A stretch of DNA of 64,000 nucleotides from DASQUK01 sp963756425 (GCA_963756425.1 CAVWNW010000011.1:186001-250000); one strand, 5' to 3'; positions 7,454 through 18,856 are shown, counted from the stretch's first letter. Numbers and translations are program-made. The notes: generated by a model not told the origin, from the letters alone.

Positions 7454-8434
7454 ATGCCAGACTCAGCGCCGATGCAGCCGACCGTGCCCCCGCCGCCGGC
7501 GTCGCCGAGCGGACCGATCCTGCGTGCGGCCGGCCTCACGATGACCTACCCCGGCGGGACGACCGCGCTGGACGACTTCACGGTCGACGTGCCACCGGGG
7601 TCGGTGGGGCTCGTGGGCGCAAACGGTGCCGGCAAGACGACCCTGTTCCGCCTCATGCTCGGGCTGATGGAGCCCACCTCGGGCGCGCTCGAGGTCACCG
7701 GCCGGCCGGTGGCGTCGGATCCCGTCGGCATCCGCAGCCATCTGGGGTACATGCCCGAGCACGATTGCCTGCCCCTGGACCAGACGGCGGCCGACATCGT
7801 GGCGACGTTCGGCGAGCTGGCCGGCCTTCCGGCGCGGGCGGCCCGGCAACGCGCGTCCGACATGCTCGACCTGGTCGGGCTCGACGAGGCCCGCTTCCGT
7901 CCGGTGGGCGGGTTTTCGACGGGCATGCGGCAGCGCACCAAGCTGGCCCAGGCGCTCGTGGCCGATCCCCAGCTGGTGCTGCTCGACGAGCCGACAGCCG
8001 GCCTCGACCCCCTCGGCCGTGAGGACATGCTCGAGCTGGTCGGCCGCCTGACTGGCTTCGGCATCTCGGCCATCCTGGCCACGCACCTGCTCGACGACGT
8101 GCAGCGCGTCTGCCAACACGTGGTGATGATCGATCGCGGTCGGCTGGTGCTGGCCGGACCGATCGACAAGCTCATGCAGACCACCGGGCTCATGCGCGTC
8201 GAGGTCGGCGGACGGCCCGCCTCCGGCCGGGCGCTGGTCGACGCACTGGCGGCGCGGGACATCGTGGCGGGGCTGGTGGAGGAACACACCGTCGAGGTCA
8301 ACACGAGCCTGCACGGCGACGCCGCCTTCGACGCCGTCCGCGACCTGACGGCGGACCTGGGCCTGCGGCTGTACGCGCTGTCGACCCGCCACCGCTCGCT
8401 CGACGACGTCTTCATGCAGGAGGCCCGCCGGTGA
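7454..8434 (+). CDS. ABC transporter ATP-binding protein (ABC-2 type exporter)
   Basis: First gene of a four-gene exporter operon. At 326 residues it has one nucleotide-binding domain with Walker A GANGAGKTT, a signature region FSTGMRQRTKLAQAL, Walker B LVLLDEPTAGLD and an H-loop ATHLLDDV. A C-terminal domain of about 90 residues follows, as in CcmA/NosF-like ATPases of ABC-2 systems. The signature is FSTGM rather than the canonical LSGGQ, usual for this subfamily. The start is uncertain between ATG 7454 and ATG 7472; neither has a good ribosome-binding site. Its stop overlaps the GTG of the permease gene by 4 bp, so the two are translationally coupled. The substrate is unknown. Confidence 0.9.
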   Translation: MPDSAPMQPTVPPPPASPSGPILRAAGLTMTYPGGTTALDDFTVDVPPGSVGLVGANGAGKTTLFRLMLGLMEPTSGALEVTGRPVASDPVGIRSHLGYMPEHDCLPLDQTAADIVATFGELAGLPARAARQRASDMLDLVGLDEARFRPVGGFSTGMRQRTKLAQALVADPQLVLLDEPTAGLDPLGREDMLELVGRLTGFGISAILATHLLDDVQRVCQHVVMIDRGRLVLAGPIDKLMQTTGLMRVEVGGRPASGRALVDALAARDIVAGLVEEHTVEVNTSLHGDAAFDAVRDLTADLGLRLYALSTRHRSLDDVFMQEARR

Positions 8435-9336
8435 CCGCACTGCCCCCGGTGCTGTCTGGCGCCGTCTACGACCGCGGCTACCGGCCCTACGACGGCCCCC
8501 GCGGCGGGCGCCGCGAGGCCACGTTCGCCCTGTGGCGGCTGTCGGTCCGCCGAGCCCTCGGCCTGCGGCGCTCGTGGCGGCAGAAGGTGTTCCCCTGGAG
8601 CCTCCTGGCGATCGCCACCGTCCCCGCGGTCGTCAACGTGGGGGTCGGCTACGCCGCCAGGGAGAGCCCGGCCGACTTCCCCGACTTCTCGTTCATCACC
8701 TACCGGGAGTACGTGGGCGTGTCCACGGCGCTGCTGCTGTTCGTGGCGCTGACGGCCCCCGACGTCGTGTGCCCCGATCGCGCCCAGCGCGTGCTGCCGC
8801 TGCTGTTCTCGCGTCCACTGACCGGCGTCGACTACGTGGCGGCCAAGGTGGGCGCCATCGCTGCCATCGTGTTCGGCTTCGGATTCCTGCCCCAGGTCGT
8901 GCTGTTCGTGGGCCAGACCTTCGTGACCAGGGATGGTGCGCTCGACTACTTCACCGACCACGCCGAGGCACTGTGGCAGGTGCCCGCGGCCCTGGTGGTG
9001 CTGGCGGTCTACTACGCCGCCATCGGGGTGGCCCTCGCCTCGCTGACCGACCGGCGGATCGTCGGCGGCGTCGCCATCCTGGGCCTGGCGCTGGTCACGT
9101 CGGGGATCGCGTCGATCTTCGAGGCCTCCGCGAACGACGGGACGGCGCTGGCGGTCATCAACGTGCTGGCGCTGCCGCTCGCGGTGCGGGACCTGATCTT
9201 CCTGGGTCACGTCAGCGACGATTCCGGTCTGTCGGGCGTGTCCGGCGGCGGCGTCCTGGCCGTGACCGCCTACCTGGTCGTGCTCCTGAGCGCTGTGGCG
9301 CTGCTCCTGCACCGCTATCGCGAGGTGGACCTGTGA
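8431..9336 (+). CDS. ABC-2 type permease
   Basis: A 301-residue integral membrane protein with about six hydrophobic spans, for example around VFPWSLLAIATVPAVV, YVGVSTALLLFVALTA, VGAIAAIVFGFGFLPQVVLF and LAVTAYLVVLLSAVALLLH. A cytoplasmic N-terminal tail of about 45 residues contains YDRGYRPYDGPRGG, typical of ABC-2 permeases of the NosY type. The GTG start overlaps the preceding ATPase stop (GTGA), and its own stop overlaps the next GTG the same way. It presumably pairs with one or both ATPases of the operon. Substrate unknown. Confidence 0.85.
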   Translation: MTALPPVLSGAVYDRGYRPYDGPRGGRREATFALWRLSVRRALGLRRSWRQKVFPWSLLAIATVPAVVNVGVGYAARESPADFPDFSFITYREYVGVSTALLLFVALTAPDVVCPDRAQRVLPLLFSRPLTGVDYVAAKVGAIAAIVFGFGFLPQVVLFVGQTFVTRDGALDYFTDHAEALWQVPAALVVLAVYYAAIGVALASLTDRRIVGGVAILGLALVTSGIASIFEASANDGTALAVINVLALPLAVRDLIFLGHVSDDSGLSGVSGGGVLAVTAYLVVLLSAVALLLHRYREVDL

Positions 9337-10406
9337 CCGCGGCCGTCCCCGAACCCGCGGCGCCCGAACCACAGCCGCCGCCCCCTCCCCCGCCTGCGGG
9401 CGGCGCTTCGGGGGCCGCGCCCACGACCGAGCGGGCCGACACGTGGCCACCGCCCCCTCCCCCGCCGCCGTCGGGCCGTCTCGACCCGGCCTTCGTCGCC
9501 GATGCCACTGTTGCCGTGCGGGGCGCCAGCGTGTGGTTCGGCCAGAAGGTGGCACTCACCGACCTGTCGTGCTCGTTCGGCCCCGGGGTGACGGGGCTCC
9601 TCGGGCCCAACGGCGCCGGCAAGACCACGCTGATGCGGGCCATCGTCGGGCTGCTCCGGCCCAACGAGGGTGCCGTGGCGGTGCTCGAGCGCGATCCCCA
9701 CACCGACCGCGCCGTCCAGCGCAGCATCGCCCTCGTGCCGGAGGAAGAGGCCGTGCCGGCGGCGCTCAGCGCCCGCCAGCTGGTGCGCTACACCGCGGCG
9801 CTGCACCGCGTCCGAGACCGCAGCCTGCCGGACCGGTGCCTGGACACGGTCGGCCTGCTGGACGTCGCCGACCGCAAGGTGCGCGGCTTCAGCAAGGGCA
9901 TGCGCCAGCGCGCCAAGGTCGCCGCGGCGCTGGTCACGGAGCCCCGGATCCTGGTCCTCGACGAGCCCCTCAACGGCGCCGACCCGATGCAGCGGGTGGC
10001 GCTGATCGACCTGTTCCAGACCCTCGGCCGCCAGGGCCGGACGGTCATCGTCAGCTCGCACGTGCTGCACGAGGTGGAGCGGCTGGCGGGGAGGCAGATC
10101 GTGGTCATCCGGGGCCGCCTCGCGGCCGCCGGGGACCACCGCGCCATCCGCGACGCACTGGCGGACCGGCCCCGGTCCGTGCTCGTACGCACCCCCGAGG
10201 CCCGCAGGCTCGCCGGCCAGCTCGTGGGCATGGACGCCGTTCGGGGCGTGACCGTCGACGGCAACACGGTCGTCGTGTCGTCGCCGCGTGCCGGCGAGCT
10301 GGCCGAGCTGTTGCCGGTCGCCGCCCGCGAGGCGGGCGCGCGCCTGCACGAGGTGCGTCCGCTCGACGACTCGCTGGAGAGCGTCTTCCGGGAGCTGCTG
10401 CGATGA
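9333..10406 (+). CDS. ABC transporter ATP-binding protein with proline-rich N-tail
   Basis: Second ATPase of the operon, 357 residues from GTG 9333 (GTGA overlap with the permease). It carries an unusual extension of about 50 residues with two proline runs before the nucleotide-binding domain. The domain has Walker A GPNGAGKTT, signature FSKGMRQRAKVAAAL, Walker B LVLDEPLNGAD and H-loop SSHVLHEV. The aspartate of the usual EPTAGLD is kept in a changed context (EPLNGAD). The C-terminal region resembles that of the first ATPase, so the two are probably paralogues from duplication of an ATPase-permease pair. The stop overlaps ATG 10403 of the short repeat frame. Confidence 0.88.
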   Translation: MTAAVPEPAAPEPQPPPPPPPAGGASGAAPTTERADTWPPPPPPPPSGRLDPAFVADATVAVRGASVWFGQKVALTDLSCSFGPGVTGLLGPNGAGKTTLMRAIVGLLRPNEGAVAVLERDPHTDRAVQRSIALVPEEEAVPAALSARQLVRYTAALHRVRDRSLPDRCLDTVGLLDVADRKVRGFSKGMRQRAKVAAALVTEPRILVLDEPLNGADPMQRVALIDLFQTLGRQGRTVIVSSHVLHEVERLAGRQIVVIRGRLAAAGDHRAIRDALADRPRSVLVRTPEARRLAGQLVGMDAVRGVTVDGNTVVVSSPRAGELAELLPVAAREAGARLHEVRPLDDSLESVFRELLR

Positions 10407-10576
10407 GCGAGCCCGGCCCGAGCGGCCGTGGGAGCGGGCATGCAACGCGTCGGAGCCCGAGCGGCCGTGGGAGCGGGCATGCAACGCGTCGGAGCCCGAG
10501 CGGCCGTGGGAGCGGGCATGCAACGCGTCGGAGCCCGAGCGGCCCGCCGCGAAGCGGCAAGAGCGGGAAACAATGA
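10403..10576 (+). CDS. 57-residue frame made of the 39-bp repeat, between ABC genes
   Basis: ATG 10403 overlaps the stop of the upstream ATPase (ATGA). The frame runs through three copies of a 39-bp unit (13 residues each, SGRGSGHATRRSP) and its stop overlaps ATG 10573 of the next permease, again as ATGA. Both starts read ATGAGCGAG. The likely history is that the permease once started at 10403 and that repeat expansion moved its start 170 bp downstream while keeping coupling intact. Whether the arginine- and glycine-rich peptide has any role, or is just a translated spacer, cannot be told. Confidence 0.4.
   Translation: MSEPGPSGRGSGHATRRSPSGRGSGHATRRSPSGRGSGHATRRSPSGPPRSGKSGKQ
10418..10544. 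repeat. 39-bp tandem repeat, three copies plus a partial
   Basis: Units at 10418-10456, 10457-10495 and 10496-10534 are identical, followed by a 10-bp partial copy. Each begins CCGAGCGGCCGTGGGAGCGG. There are no unique spacers, so it is not a CRISPR array. Confidence 0.95.
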
Positions 10577-11361
10577 GCGAGACCACCGGGATCGTTCCCC
10601 TGACGCAGCCGGCCGGACGGCGGCTGCCGAGCCCGTTCGCTGCGCTGGTCGGCTACACGCTGCGGGCCTGCCTTCCGGTCCGTCGCTGGTTCGGCGTGCT
10701 CCTGCCCTGCGCCGGGGCGTTGCTCTTCGGCTGGCTCTCCGCCAGCGACTCGCGCGGTGCCGAGGCCGCGTTCGGCGACGTCGCCGAGATCGGCCTGTTC
10801 GGGCTGGTGCTGCCGCTGACATGCCTGGTCATCGGCGACGCCGTGCTCGGCGCCGACATCCGGTCGGGGACGTTCCCGCTGACGTGGCTGTCTCCCGTCG
10901 GGTTCGGCACCATCGTCGTCGGCCGCTGGCTGGGTGGGTGGATCGTGGCGCTGGTCAGCCTGGTGCCGGCGCTGGTCCTGGCGACGGTGGTGGCCGGCGT
11001 GCCCGACGGAGCGGGGGCGATGGCGATCGCCGGCGCCGCGGGGTCCGCCGCGTACCTCGGTCTGTTCGTGATGATCGGCGCCGCCGTCCGCAGGGCGGCG
11101 GTGTGGTCGCTCGCAGTCGTGTTCCTCGGCGAGCGCCTGCTCGGTGGCGTGCTGTCGGGCATCGCCCAGATATCGCCGATGTGGGAGTCGCAGCAGGTCT
11201 ACGCCGGGCTCGCCGACCACCATGGGGGTGGGCTCCTGTTGCGCAGCGGCACGCCCAACGGCTGGAGCGCGGTCGTGCGGCTGGCGATCGTGGCCATTGT
11301 GACGCTGGCGGTGGCGTCGTGGCGGATCCGCCACCTGACGCCGACGGGCGGCGACGAGTGA
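10573..11361 (+). CDS. ABC-2 type permease
   Basis: Last gene of the ABC operon: 262 residues with about six membrane spans (FGVLLPCAGALLFGWL, IGLFGLVLPLTCLVIGDAVL, VALVSLVPALVLATVVAGV, AAYLGLFVMIGAAV and others). It is shorter than and only distantly like the first permease. The motif GADIRSGTFPLTWLSP after the second span is the amphipathic region typical of ABC-2 permeases. The ATG at 10573 follows GAGCGGGAAACA and overlaps the stop of the repeat peptide. The glycine riboswitch begins within about 70 bp after its stop. With two ATPases and two permeases the operon may encode one heteromeric exporter or two related ones. Confidence 0.82.
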   Translation: MSETTGIVPLTQPAGRRLPSPFAALVGYTLRACLPVRRWFGVLLPCAGALLFGWLSASDSRGAEAAFGDVAEIGLFGLVLPLTCLVIGDAVLGADIRSGTFPLTWLSPVGFGTIVVGRWLGGWIVALVSLVPALVLATVVAGVPDGAGAMAIAGAAGSAAYLGLFVMIGAAVRRAAVWSLAVVFLGERLLGGVLSGIAQISPMWESQQVYAGLADHHGGGLLLRSGTPNGWSAVVRLAIVAIVTLAVASWRIRHLTPTGGDE

Positions 11362-11424
11362 CCCGACCCGGCGGCGCGGAGTACTGCGTGGCGCCGGGCG
11401 TCCACTACCCTGTACGGCGCTGAC

Positions 11425-11530
11425 GACCCCCCGTGGGAGAGTCCCGGCGGCCGGAACGTCTTCGGTTGGCGGGCGCCGAAGGGGCAACTACCCCGGAACC
11501 TCTCAGGCACCAGGGACCGCAGGGGTGAGG
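11425..11530 (+). promoter_or_regulatory. Glycine riboswitch aptamer
   Basis: The conserved core of the glycine aptamer is readable: GTGGGAGAGTCCC, then GGGCGCCGAAGGGGCAACTA, then CCTCTCAGGCACCAGGGACC. The outer stem pairs a C-run near 11427 with AGGGGTG near 11521. It lies upstream of gcvP, the classic target. Only one full aptamer is present. The following 11531-11572 (CTCTGGAG to CAGAG) looks like a small remnant stem in place of the second aptamer. Binding of glycine would be expected to allow gcvP expression. Confidence 0.9.
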
Positions 11531-11567
11531 CAGCTCTGGAGCTGCAGTCCGTGGCGACAGAGGGGGT

Positions 11568-11605
11568 GCATCGTCGCTGGGACCCCTCAGGGCGACAGAC
11601 CGAGA
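11568..11605 (+). promoter_or_regulatory. Possible expression-platform stem
   Basis: GAGGGGGT near 11570 can pair with ACCCCTC near 11582-11590, between the aptamer and the gcvP ribosome-binding site (CTCTGGAG before GTG 11641). I infer a switching stem; the alternative pairing cannot be established by eye. Confidence 0.35.
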
Positions 11606-11640
11606 AGCACCAACCACAACCGATCCCTCTGGAGCACGCC

Positions 11641-14487
<2,847 letters not shown>

Positions 14488-14511
14488 CGCCCGGAGGGAC
14501 TCGCCGTTGCC

Positions 14512-15552
14512 CTAGTGCTGGCCGGCGGCCACCAGTTCGGCGACCTGGTGCAGGAGGGGGCTCGGCCCCGAGACCAGCATCGTCGTGACGCAGGTGGCGC
14601 GCCACCGCTCGAGGTCGTCGCGGATCTTGGCCGGCGGACCCACCAGGTAGACGTCCTCGACCATGGGCGTGGTCACCGCCGCGGCCGCATCGGCCTTGCG
14701 CCCCTCGAGGTACGCCTGCTGGATCTTCTCGCACTCGGCCTCGTAGCCCAGCCGGACGAAGACGTCCTTGTGGAAGTTGCGGTCGCGGGCGCCCATGCCC
14801 CCGATGTAGAGCGCCAGGTTGGGCCGCAGGAAGTCGGCGCAGGCCTCGACGTCGTCGCCGGGCACCACGGGCACGACGCAAGCGACCTCGAAGTCGTCGG
14901 CGGTGCGGCGCGCGCCCGGGCGGGCGAAGCCCTCGGCTAGCGCGCCGCGGTAGAACTCGTCGGCCCGGGGCGAGAAGAACATCGGCAGCCAGCCGTCGCC
15001 GATCTCCGCGGCCAGCGCCACGTTCTTCGGTCCCTCGGCGCCGAGGTAGACGGGGATGTCGGTGCGGAGCGGGCGGACGATCGACTTGAGCGGCTTGCCG
15101 AGGCCGGTGCCGCCGGGGAACGGCATCGAGTAGTGCGCGCCGTGGTACTCGACAGGCTGGTCGCGGGCGACGATCCGTCGCACGATGTCGACGTACTCGC
15201 GGGTGCGGGCGAGGGGCTTCGCGTAGTCCTGCCCGTACCACCCCTCGACCACCTGTGGCCCGGAGACGCCGAGCCCCAGGATGAGCCGGCCGCCCGAGAG
15301 GTGGTCGAGCGTGATGGCGGTCATGGCGGTTGACGCCGGCGTGCGGGCCGAGATCTGGGTGATGGACGTGCCCAGCTTGACCCGTTGTGTCGCGGCGCCC
15401 CACCAAGCGAGGGGCGTGAAGCAGTCGGAGCCGTAGGCCTCGGCGGTCCAGATGGATTCGAAGCCGAGCGCCTCCGCCGTGGCGATCTGGTCGACGGCGT
15501 CGGGCGGAGGCCCGCTCGGCGGCCAGTAGCCGACGACCAGGCCCAGCTTCAC
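14512..15552 (-). CDS. LLM-class (F420-type) flavin-dependent oxidoreductase
   Basis: A 346-residue TIM-barrel protein of the luciferase-like monooxygenase class. Signs are the opening MKLGLVVGYWPP, AEALGFESIWTAEAYGSDCF, RVKLGTSITQISARTPASTA and LDHLSGGRLILGLGVSGPQV, which fit the F420-dependent glucose-6-phosphate dehydrogenase and methylene-H4MPT reductase branch rather than FMN enzymes. Its substrate is not deducible. The ATG overlaps the stop of the DivIVA-like gene by 4 bp (ATGA), so it is translated from that message, an odd pairing with no obvious shared function. Confidence 0.85.
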   Translation of the reverse strand: MKLGLVVGYWPPSGPPPDAVDQIATAEALGFESIWTAEAYGSDCFTPLAWWGAATQRVKLGTSITQISARTPASTAMTAITLDHLSGGRLILGLGVSGPQVVEGWYGQDYAKPLARTREYVDIVRRIVARDQPVEYHGAHYSMPFPGGTGLGKPLKSIVRPLRTDIPVYLGAEGPKNVALAAEIGDGWLPMFFSPRADEFYRGALAEGFARPGARRTADDFEVACVVPVVPGDDVEACADFLRPNLALYIGGMGARDRNFHKDVFVRLGYEAECEKIQQAYLEGRKADAAAAVTTPMVEDVYLVGPPAKIRDDLERWRATCVTTMLVSGPSPLLHQVAELVAAGQH

Positions 15553-16844
15553 CCGGTGTTGCCCACCCGTAGCTCGTTGGCGTCGGACGCGCCGTTGCTG
15601 TCGCCGGCGTCGCCCGCCACTGCCTCCTCGACCGCCTCCTTCACGTCCTCGACCTTCTCGGCGGCCTCCTCGACGGTCGCCTGCTGCTCGCTGGGTAGGG
15701 TGCCGAGCCCGGCGAGGCCGGAGAGCATCTCGCGCAGCTGGGTCAGCTGGTTGGTCACCGCGTCACGCTGGCGGGTCAGCTCGGCGACCTCGCGCTCGGC
15801 GGTCTGCTTGGTGACCTCGGCGTGGGTCTTGGCGTCGAACACCAGCTGGTCCGCCTCGGACTTGGCGTCGGCGACGGTGCGGTCGGCGAAGTTCTTCGCC
15901 TTGTCCACGATCTCGGCGGACTCGGCCTCGCTGTCGCGCCGGCGCTGGTCGACCTGCTGTTCCGTTTCCTTGGCGCGGGCGTGGGCCGCCTTGGCGCGCT
16001 GCTCGGCCTCGGCCACCAGCTTCTGCGTGGCGCCGACCGCGTTGTCGTGCCGTTCGCTCTCCTCGCGCTCCGACCGCTCTCGGCGCTCGGCCAGCTCGAG
16101 CTCGAGCGCCTGCAGCTCGGCCTCGCGCTTCTCCTTCGCCTTGGTGAGAAGCTTGGAGGCGGCCGCCCGCTTCTCTTCGGCCTCCCGGGACGCCACGTTG
16201 CGCAGCTCGATGATCTCGCGCTCGGCGGTGGCGCGGAGGGTGGCGATCTCGCGCTCGGCGGTGGCGCGCCCCTCGGCGACCTCGTGATCGGTGACCGTGC
16301 GCAGCTGGCTCGTCTCGCGTTCGGCCTCCGCCCGCAGGCCCTCGGCCTCGCGCTTGGCCGCCGCCCGCGCCTCGTTGGCCTCGCGGTCGGCGGAGTCCCG
16401 GCTGGCCTTGGCCTCGCGTTCCGCCGCGGTCTTCACGGCCGTGGCCACGGCGCGTGCCTTCTCGACCACCTCCTTGGACTCGAGGTGGGCGGCGGCGATC
16501 AGCTTCTCGGCCTCGCGCTTGGATTCGTCGCGGTGCTCGTTGGCCTGTTCCTCGGCCAGCCGCAGGAGCTGCTCGACCCGCGTGCCGAGCCCGGAAAGCG
16601 TGGGCTGGGCGGCCTCGTCCAGCTGCTTGCCTTGCTCGGCGACTTTGCGTTCGAGCTCGTTGATGCGATCTCGCGCGTCCGTTGTGCCCGTCTTGGCCTT
16701 GGTGGCCGCGTTGGCCAGTTCTTCGATGCGGGCCTGGAGCCGCTCGATGAACATGTCGACCTGTGTGCGTTCGTAACCCCTGAGGACGATGGTGAAGTCA
16801 GGGGTGCCGGCGCCATCGGTCGTCGGCGAAGTGGTAGTCCCCAT
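15549..16844 (-). CDS. DivIVA-like long coiled-coil protein
   Basis: The N-terminus carries a DivIVA/Wag31-like membrane-curvature module (FTIVLRGYERTQVDMFIERL, about residues 17-36). About 350 residues of almost unbroken coiled coil follow, with recurring units such as REAEGLRAEAERETSQLR and TAEREIATLRATAEREIIEL. An acidic tail closes the 431-residue chain. Proteins of this build (Scy, FilP, Wag31 relatives) organise polar growth or the cytoskeleton in actinobacteria; the exact role here is inferred. It is transcribed away from the Rieske gene and ends overlapping the LLM oxidoreductase start. Confidence 0.75.
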   Translation of the reverse strand: MGTTTSPTTDGAGTPDFTIVLRGYERTQVDMFIERLQARIEELANAATKAKTGTTDARDRINELERKVAEQGKQLDEAAQPTLSGLGTRVEQLLRLAEEQANEHRDESKREAEKLIAAAHLESKEVVEKARAVATAVKTAAEREAKASRDSADREANEARAAAKREAEGLRAEAERETSQLRTVTDHEVAEGRATAEREIATLRATAEREIIELRNVASREAEEKRAAASKLLTKAKEKREAELQALELELAERRERSEREESERHDNAVGATQKLVAEAEQRAKAAHARAKETEQQVDQRRRDSEAESAEIVDKAKNFADRTVADAKSEADQLVFDAKTHAEVTKQTAEREVAELTRQRDAVTNQLTQLREMLSGLAGLGTLPSEQQATVEEAAEKVEDVKEAVEEAVAGDAGDSNGASDANELRVGNTG

Positions 16845-16912
16845 GAGGACTCATCATGACACGCCTGGCAAGGGCTGGTGGCCTCCGACGGGCCCGGGCC
16901 GGGGACTCGGAC

Positions 16913-16926
16913 TGAAACCTGTTCTA
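16913..16926 (+). promoter_or_regulatory. KstR-type operator before the Rieske gene
   Basis: TGAAACCTGTTCTA matches TNNAACNNGTTNNA, the motif known for KstR in mycobacteria. It overlaps TACTCT (16925-16930), a plausible -10 box, 36 bp before ATG 16962. A KstR gene with its own box lies at 28227-28832. Confidence 0.8.
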
Positions 16927-16961
16927 CTCTGGGGCGTCGGCGTTCTACGGAGGAATCGGCC

Positions 16962-18035
16962 ATGGCGAACCGGTACCCCTTCCCCATCCCCTTCGGCTGG
17001 TTCTGCGTCGGCTATCCGGAGGACTTTCCGGTCGGGGAGCCGAAGCCCCTCTACTACTTCGGCCGGCACCTCGTGGGCTGGCGCGACCACGACGGGGTGG
17101 CCCACGTGCACGACGCGTTCTGCGCGCACCTGGGTGCGCACCTCGGGCACGGCGGCAGCGTCGACGGCTGCGAGCTCGTCTGCCCGTTTCACGGCTGGCG
17201 CTACGACGCCGACGGCGCCAACACCGCGATCCCCTACAGCGACCGGCTGAACCGCAAGGCCCGGCTCCGCACCTACCCGGTCGTCGAACGCAATGGCGTC
17301 GTGCTGGCGTGGTACCACCCCGACGAGGCGGCGCCGCAGTGGGACATCCCCGAGGTGCCGGAGCTCTCCGGACACCGCGACTGGTCGACGGTAAGCCGCA
17401 CCGAATACGTGATCGACGCCTGCGCCCAGGAGATGGCGGAGAACACGGTCGACGCCGCCCACTTCCGCTTCGTCCACAACACCGCCACCGTGCCCGAGAT
17501 CGAGGAGTACACGACCGGATTCCCCGAGGCCGTCATGCGGTCCTCGCAGAAGTTCCCGACACCCCGGGGGATCATGGAGGGGCGGATCGACACCCACGCG
17601 TGGGGCCCGGGCGTCTCACTGGTCGGCTTCAGCGGCATCGTCGACACCCTGAACTACGCCTGCACGACCCCCATCGAGGCCGAGCGCTGTGTGGTGCGGT
17701 TCAACTTCGTCTTCAAGACGATGGGCGACGACGAGACCACGCGCAACGTGGGCCGGGCGTTCGTGGCCGAGGTCGACAAGCAGGTCAGGGAGGACCGGCC
17801 CATCTGGGAGCACAAGGCCCACCTGGTGCGCCCGGCCCTGGCGGACAACGACGGCCCGTTCATGAAGTTCCGGCGGTGGGCGGCGCAGTTCTACGCCGAG
17901 GGCGTGGGCGACGAGCGACTGGTCTACCCGCCGCCGTTCTGGCCCGATCGGCTCGACGACGCGCCGGCCAAGGCGACGGCGTCGGCGCGGTACACGGGAG
18001 AGTCCGGGCCGGGCGGACCGGCCGGGGGGCGGTGA
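16962..18035 (+). CDS. Rieske non-heme iron oxygenase, KshA-like
   Basis: Oxygenase component of a Rieske-type monooxygenase, 357 residues. The [2Fe-2S] ligands are C54, H56, C74 and H77 (CAHLGAH and CPFHGW). The mononuclear iron site follows in ENTVDAAHFRFVH near residue 160. Layout and length resemble KshA, the 3-ketosteroid 9-alpha-hydroxylase that opens ring B with the reductase KshB. A KstR box in its promoter supports a steroid role. No reductase gene is nearby. A related steroid or aromatic substrate cannot be excluded. ATG 16962 follows a good CGGAGGAA site. About 110 bp of featureless sequence separates it from the next gene. Confidence 0.82.
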   Translation: MANRYPFPIPFGWFCVGYPEDFPVGEPKPLYYFGRHLVGWRDHDGVAHVHDAFCAHLGAHLGHGGSVDGCELVCPFHGWRYDADGANTAIPYSDRLNRKARLRTYPVVERNGVVLAWYHPDEAAPQWDIPEVPELSGHRDWSTVSRTEYVIDACAQEMAENTVDAAHFRFVHNTATVPEIEEYTTGFPEAVMRSSQKFPTPRGIMEGRIDTHAWGPGVSLVGFSGIVDTLNYACTTPIEAERCVVRFNFVFKTMGDDETTRNVGRAFVAEVDKQVREDRPIWEHKAHLVRPALADNDGPFMKFRRWAAQFYAEGVGDERLVYPPPFWPDRLDDAPAKATASARYTGESGPGGPAGGR

Positions 18036-18148
18036 CTAGCGACGCGAGACGCGCCGGGCGGTGCGCCGTCCCGTACGCCGAGCGACTCTGCGAGATCCGA
18101 ACATGTCGTTCCTCCGGTTGTGTGGGGGCGAGCTGCGGCGTGCGGCCG

Positions 18149-18685
18149 TCAGCGACCTGCGGTCTCCGTGGCGTGAAGTTCCTCCGCCTCGTCCGCCGAT
18201 AGTAGGCCGAGCTCGACGAGGTCGAGCGGGCTGATGAACCCGTCGCTGATGCGGAAGCCGCCGGCGCGCATGATCGCGTCCCGCAGCGGGACGGCCCAGT
18301 GGTGCTCCAGTAGGAGAAGCGCGGCGGCGGAGTCGTTGGGGATGTCCTCGAGGACGTCCCAGGCGTCCTCCTCCGAGAACACGTCGACGCCGTCGGCGCC
18401 GGCCTCGGCACCTGCGATCGCACCGGCCTCCATGCCCTCCTCACCGTCGATGCCGAGGCCGATGAGCGCGCCGATCTTGCTGCCGAGCTCGACCGCCTCC
18501 TCCGTGGACAGGTTGCTGAGGTGCTCCACCTCGAGCTCCCCGTCGGTGTCCTTGTACACGACGAGGGAGTCGATCACCCGCACGGCGTCGGCCTCCCGCA
18601 GCCGTTCGAGCTCTTCGATGATCTCGCCGTGGAAGTCCGGATGGTTGAACCCCAACACGACGAGCTGAACCGGTCCAATTGCCAT
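18149..18685 (-). CDS. DUF6325-type protein
   Basis: A 178-residue acidic protein opening MAIGPVQLVVLGFNHPDFHG, with ELERLREADAVRVIDSLVVY and a glycine- and alanine-rich GALIGLGIDGEEGMEAG segment. This pattern fits the DUF6325 (formerly DUF1269-like) proteins common in actinobacteria. Function is unknown; the glycine-rich middle resembles a channel-like or membrane-associated hairpin. The start at 18685 is chosen because the family begins there and AAGGAACGAG precedes it. It stands alone between the Rieske gene and the histidine kinase. Confidence 0.7.
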   Translation of the reverse strand: MAIGPVQLVVLGFNHPDFHGEIIEELERLREADAVRVIDSLVVYKDTDGELEVEHLSNLSTEEAVELGSKIGALIGLGIDGEEGMEAGAIAGAEAGADGVDVFSEEDAWDVLEDIPNDSAAALLLLEHHWAVPLRDAIMRAGGFRISDGFISPLDLVELGLLSADEAEELHATETAGR

Positions 18686-18843
18686 CGTCTCGTTCCTTGT
18701 CTCGTACCTTGTGGATTGACCCAGGGGGCTAGGGATTCGACGATATGGATCGGTCGGCGGCGGCACATCATCCCAACGGCGTGAAACCCGGACCGGGCGA
18801 CCACGAGGCCGGTGTCCTCGGCCGGACGGTGGCGGACCGCCGG

Positions 18844-18849
18844 TAGGTT
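18844..18849 (+). promoter_or_regulatory. -10 box (TAGGTT) of the histidine kinase gene
   Basis: TAGGTT ends 7 bp before GTG 18857, the spacing of a leaderless transcript. Confidence 0.55.
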
Positions 18850-18856
18850 TCCTGCG

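Noticed and set aside
10418..10544. CRISPR-like array
   Set aside because: Copies are directly adjacent with no unique spacers, and there are no cas genes.
11531..11572. A complete second glycine aptamer
   Set aside because: The conserved GCGCCGAAGG and CTCTCAGGC blocks are missing; only a small stem is left.
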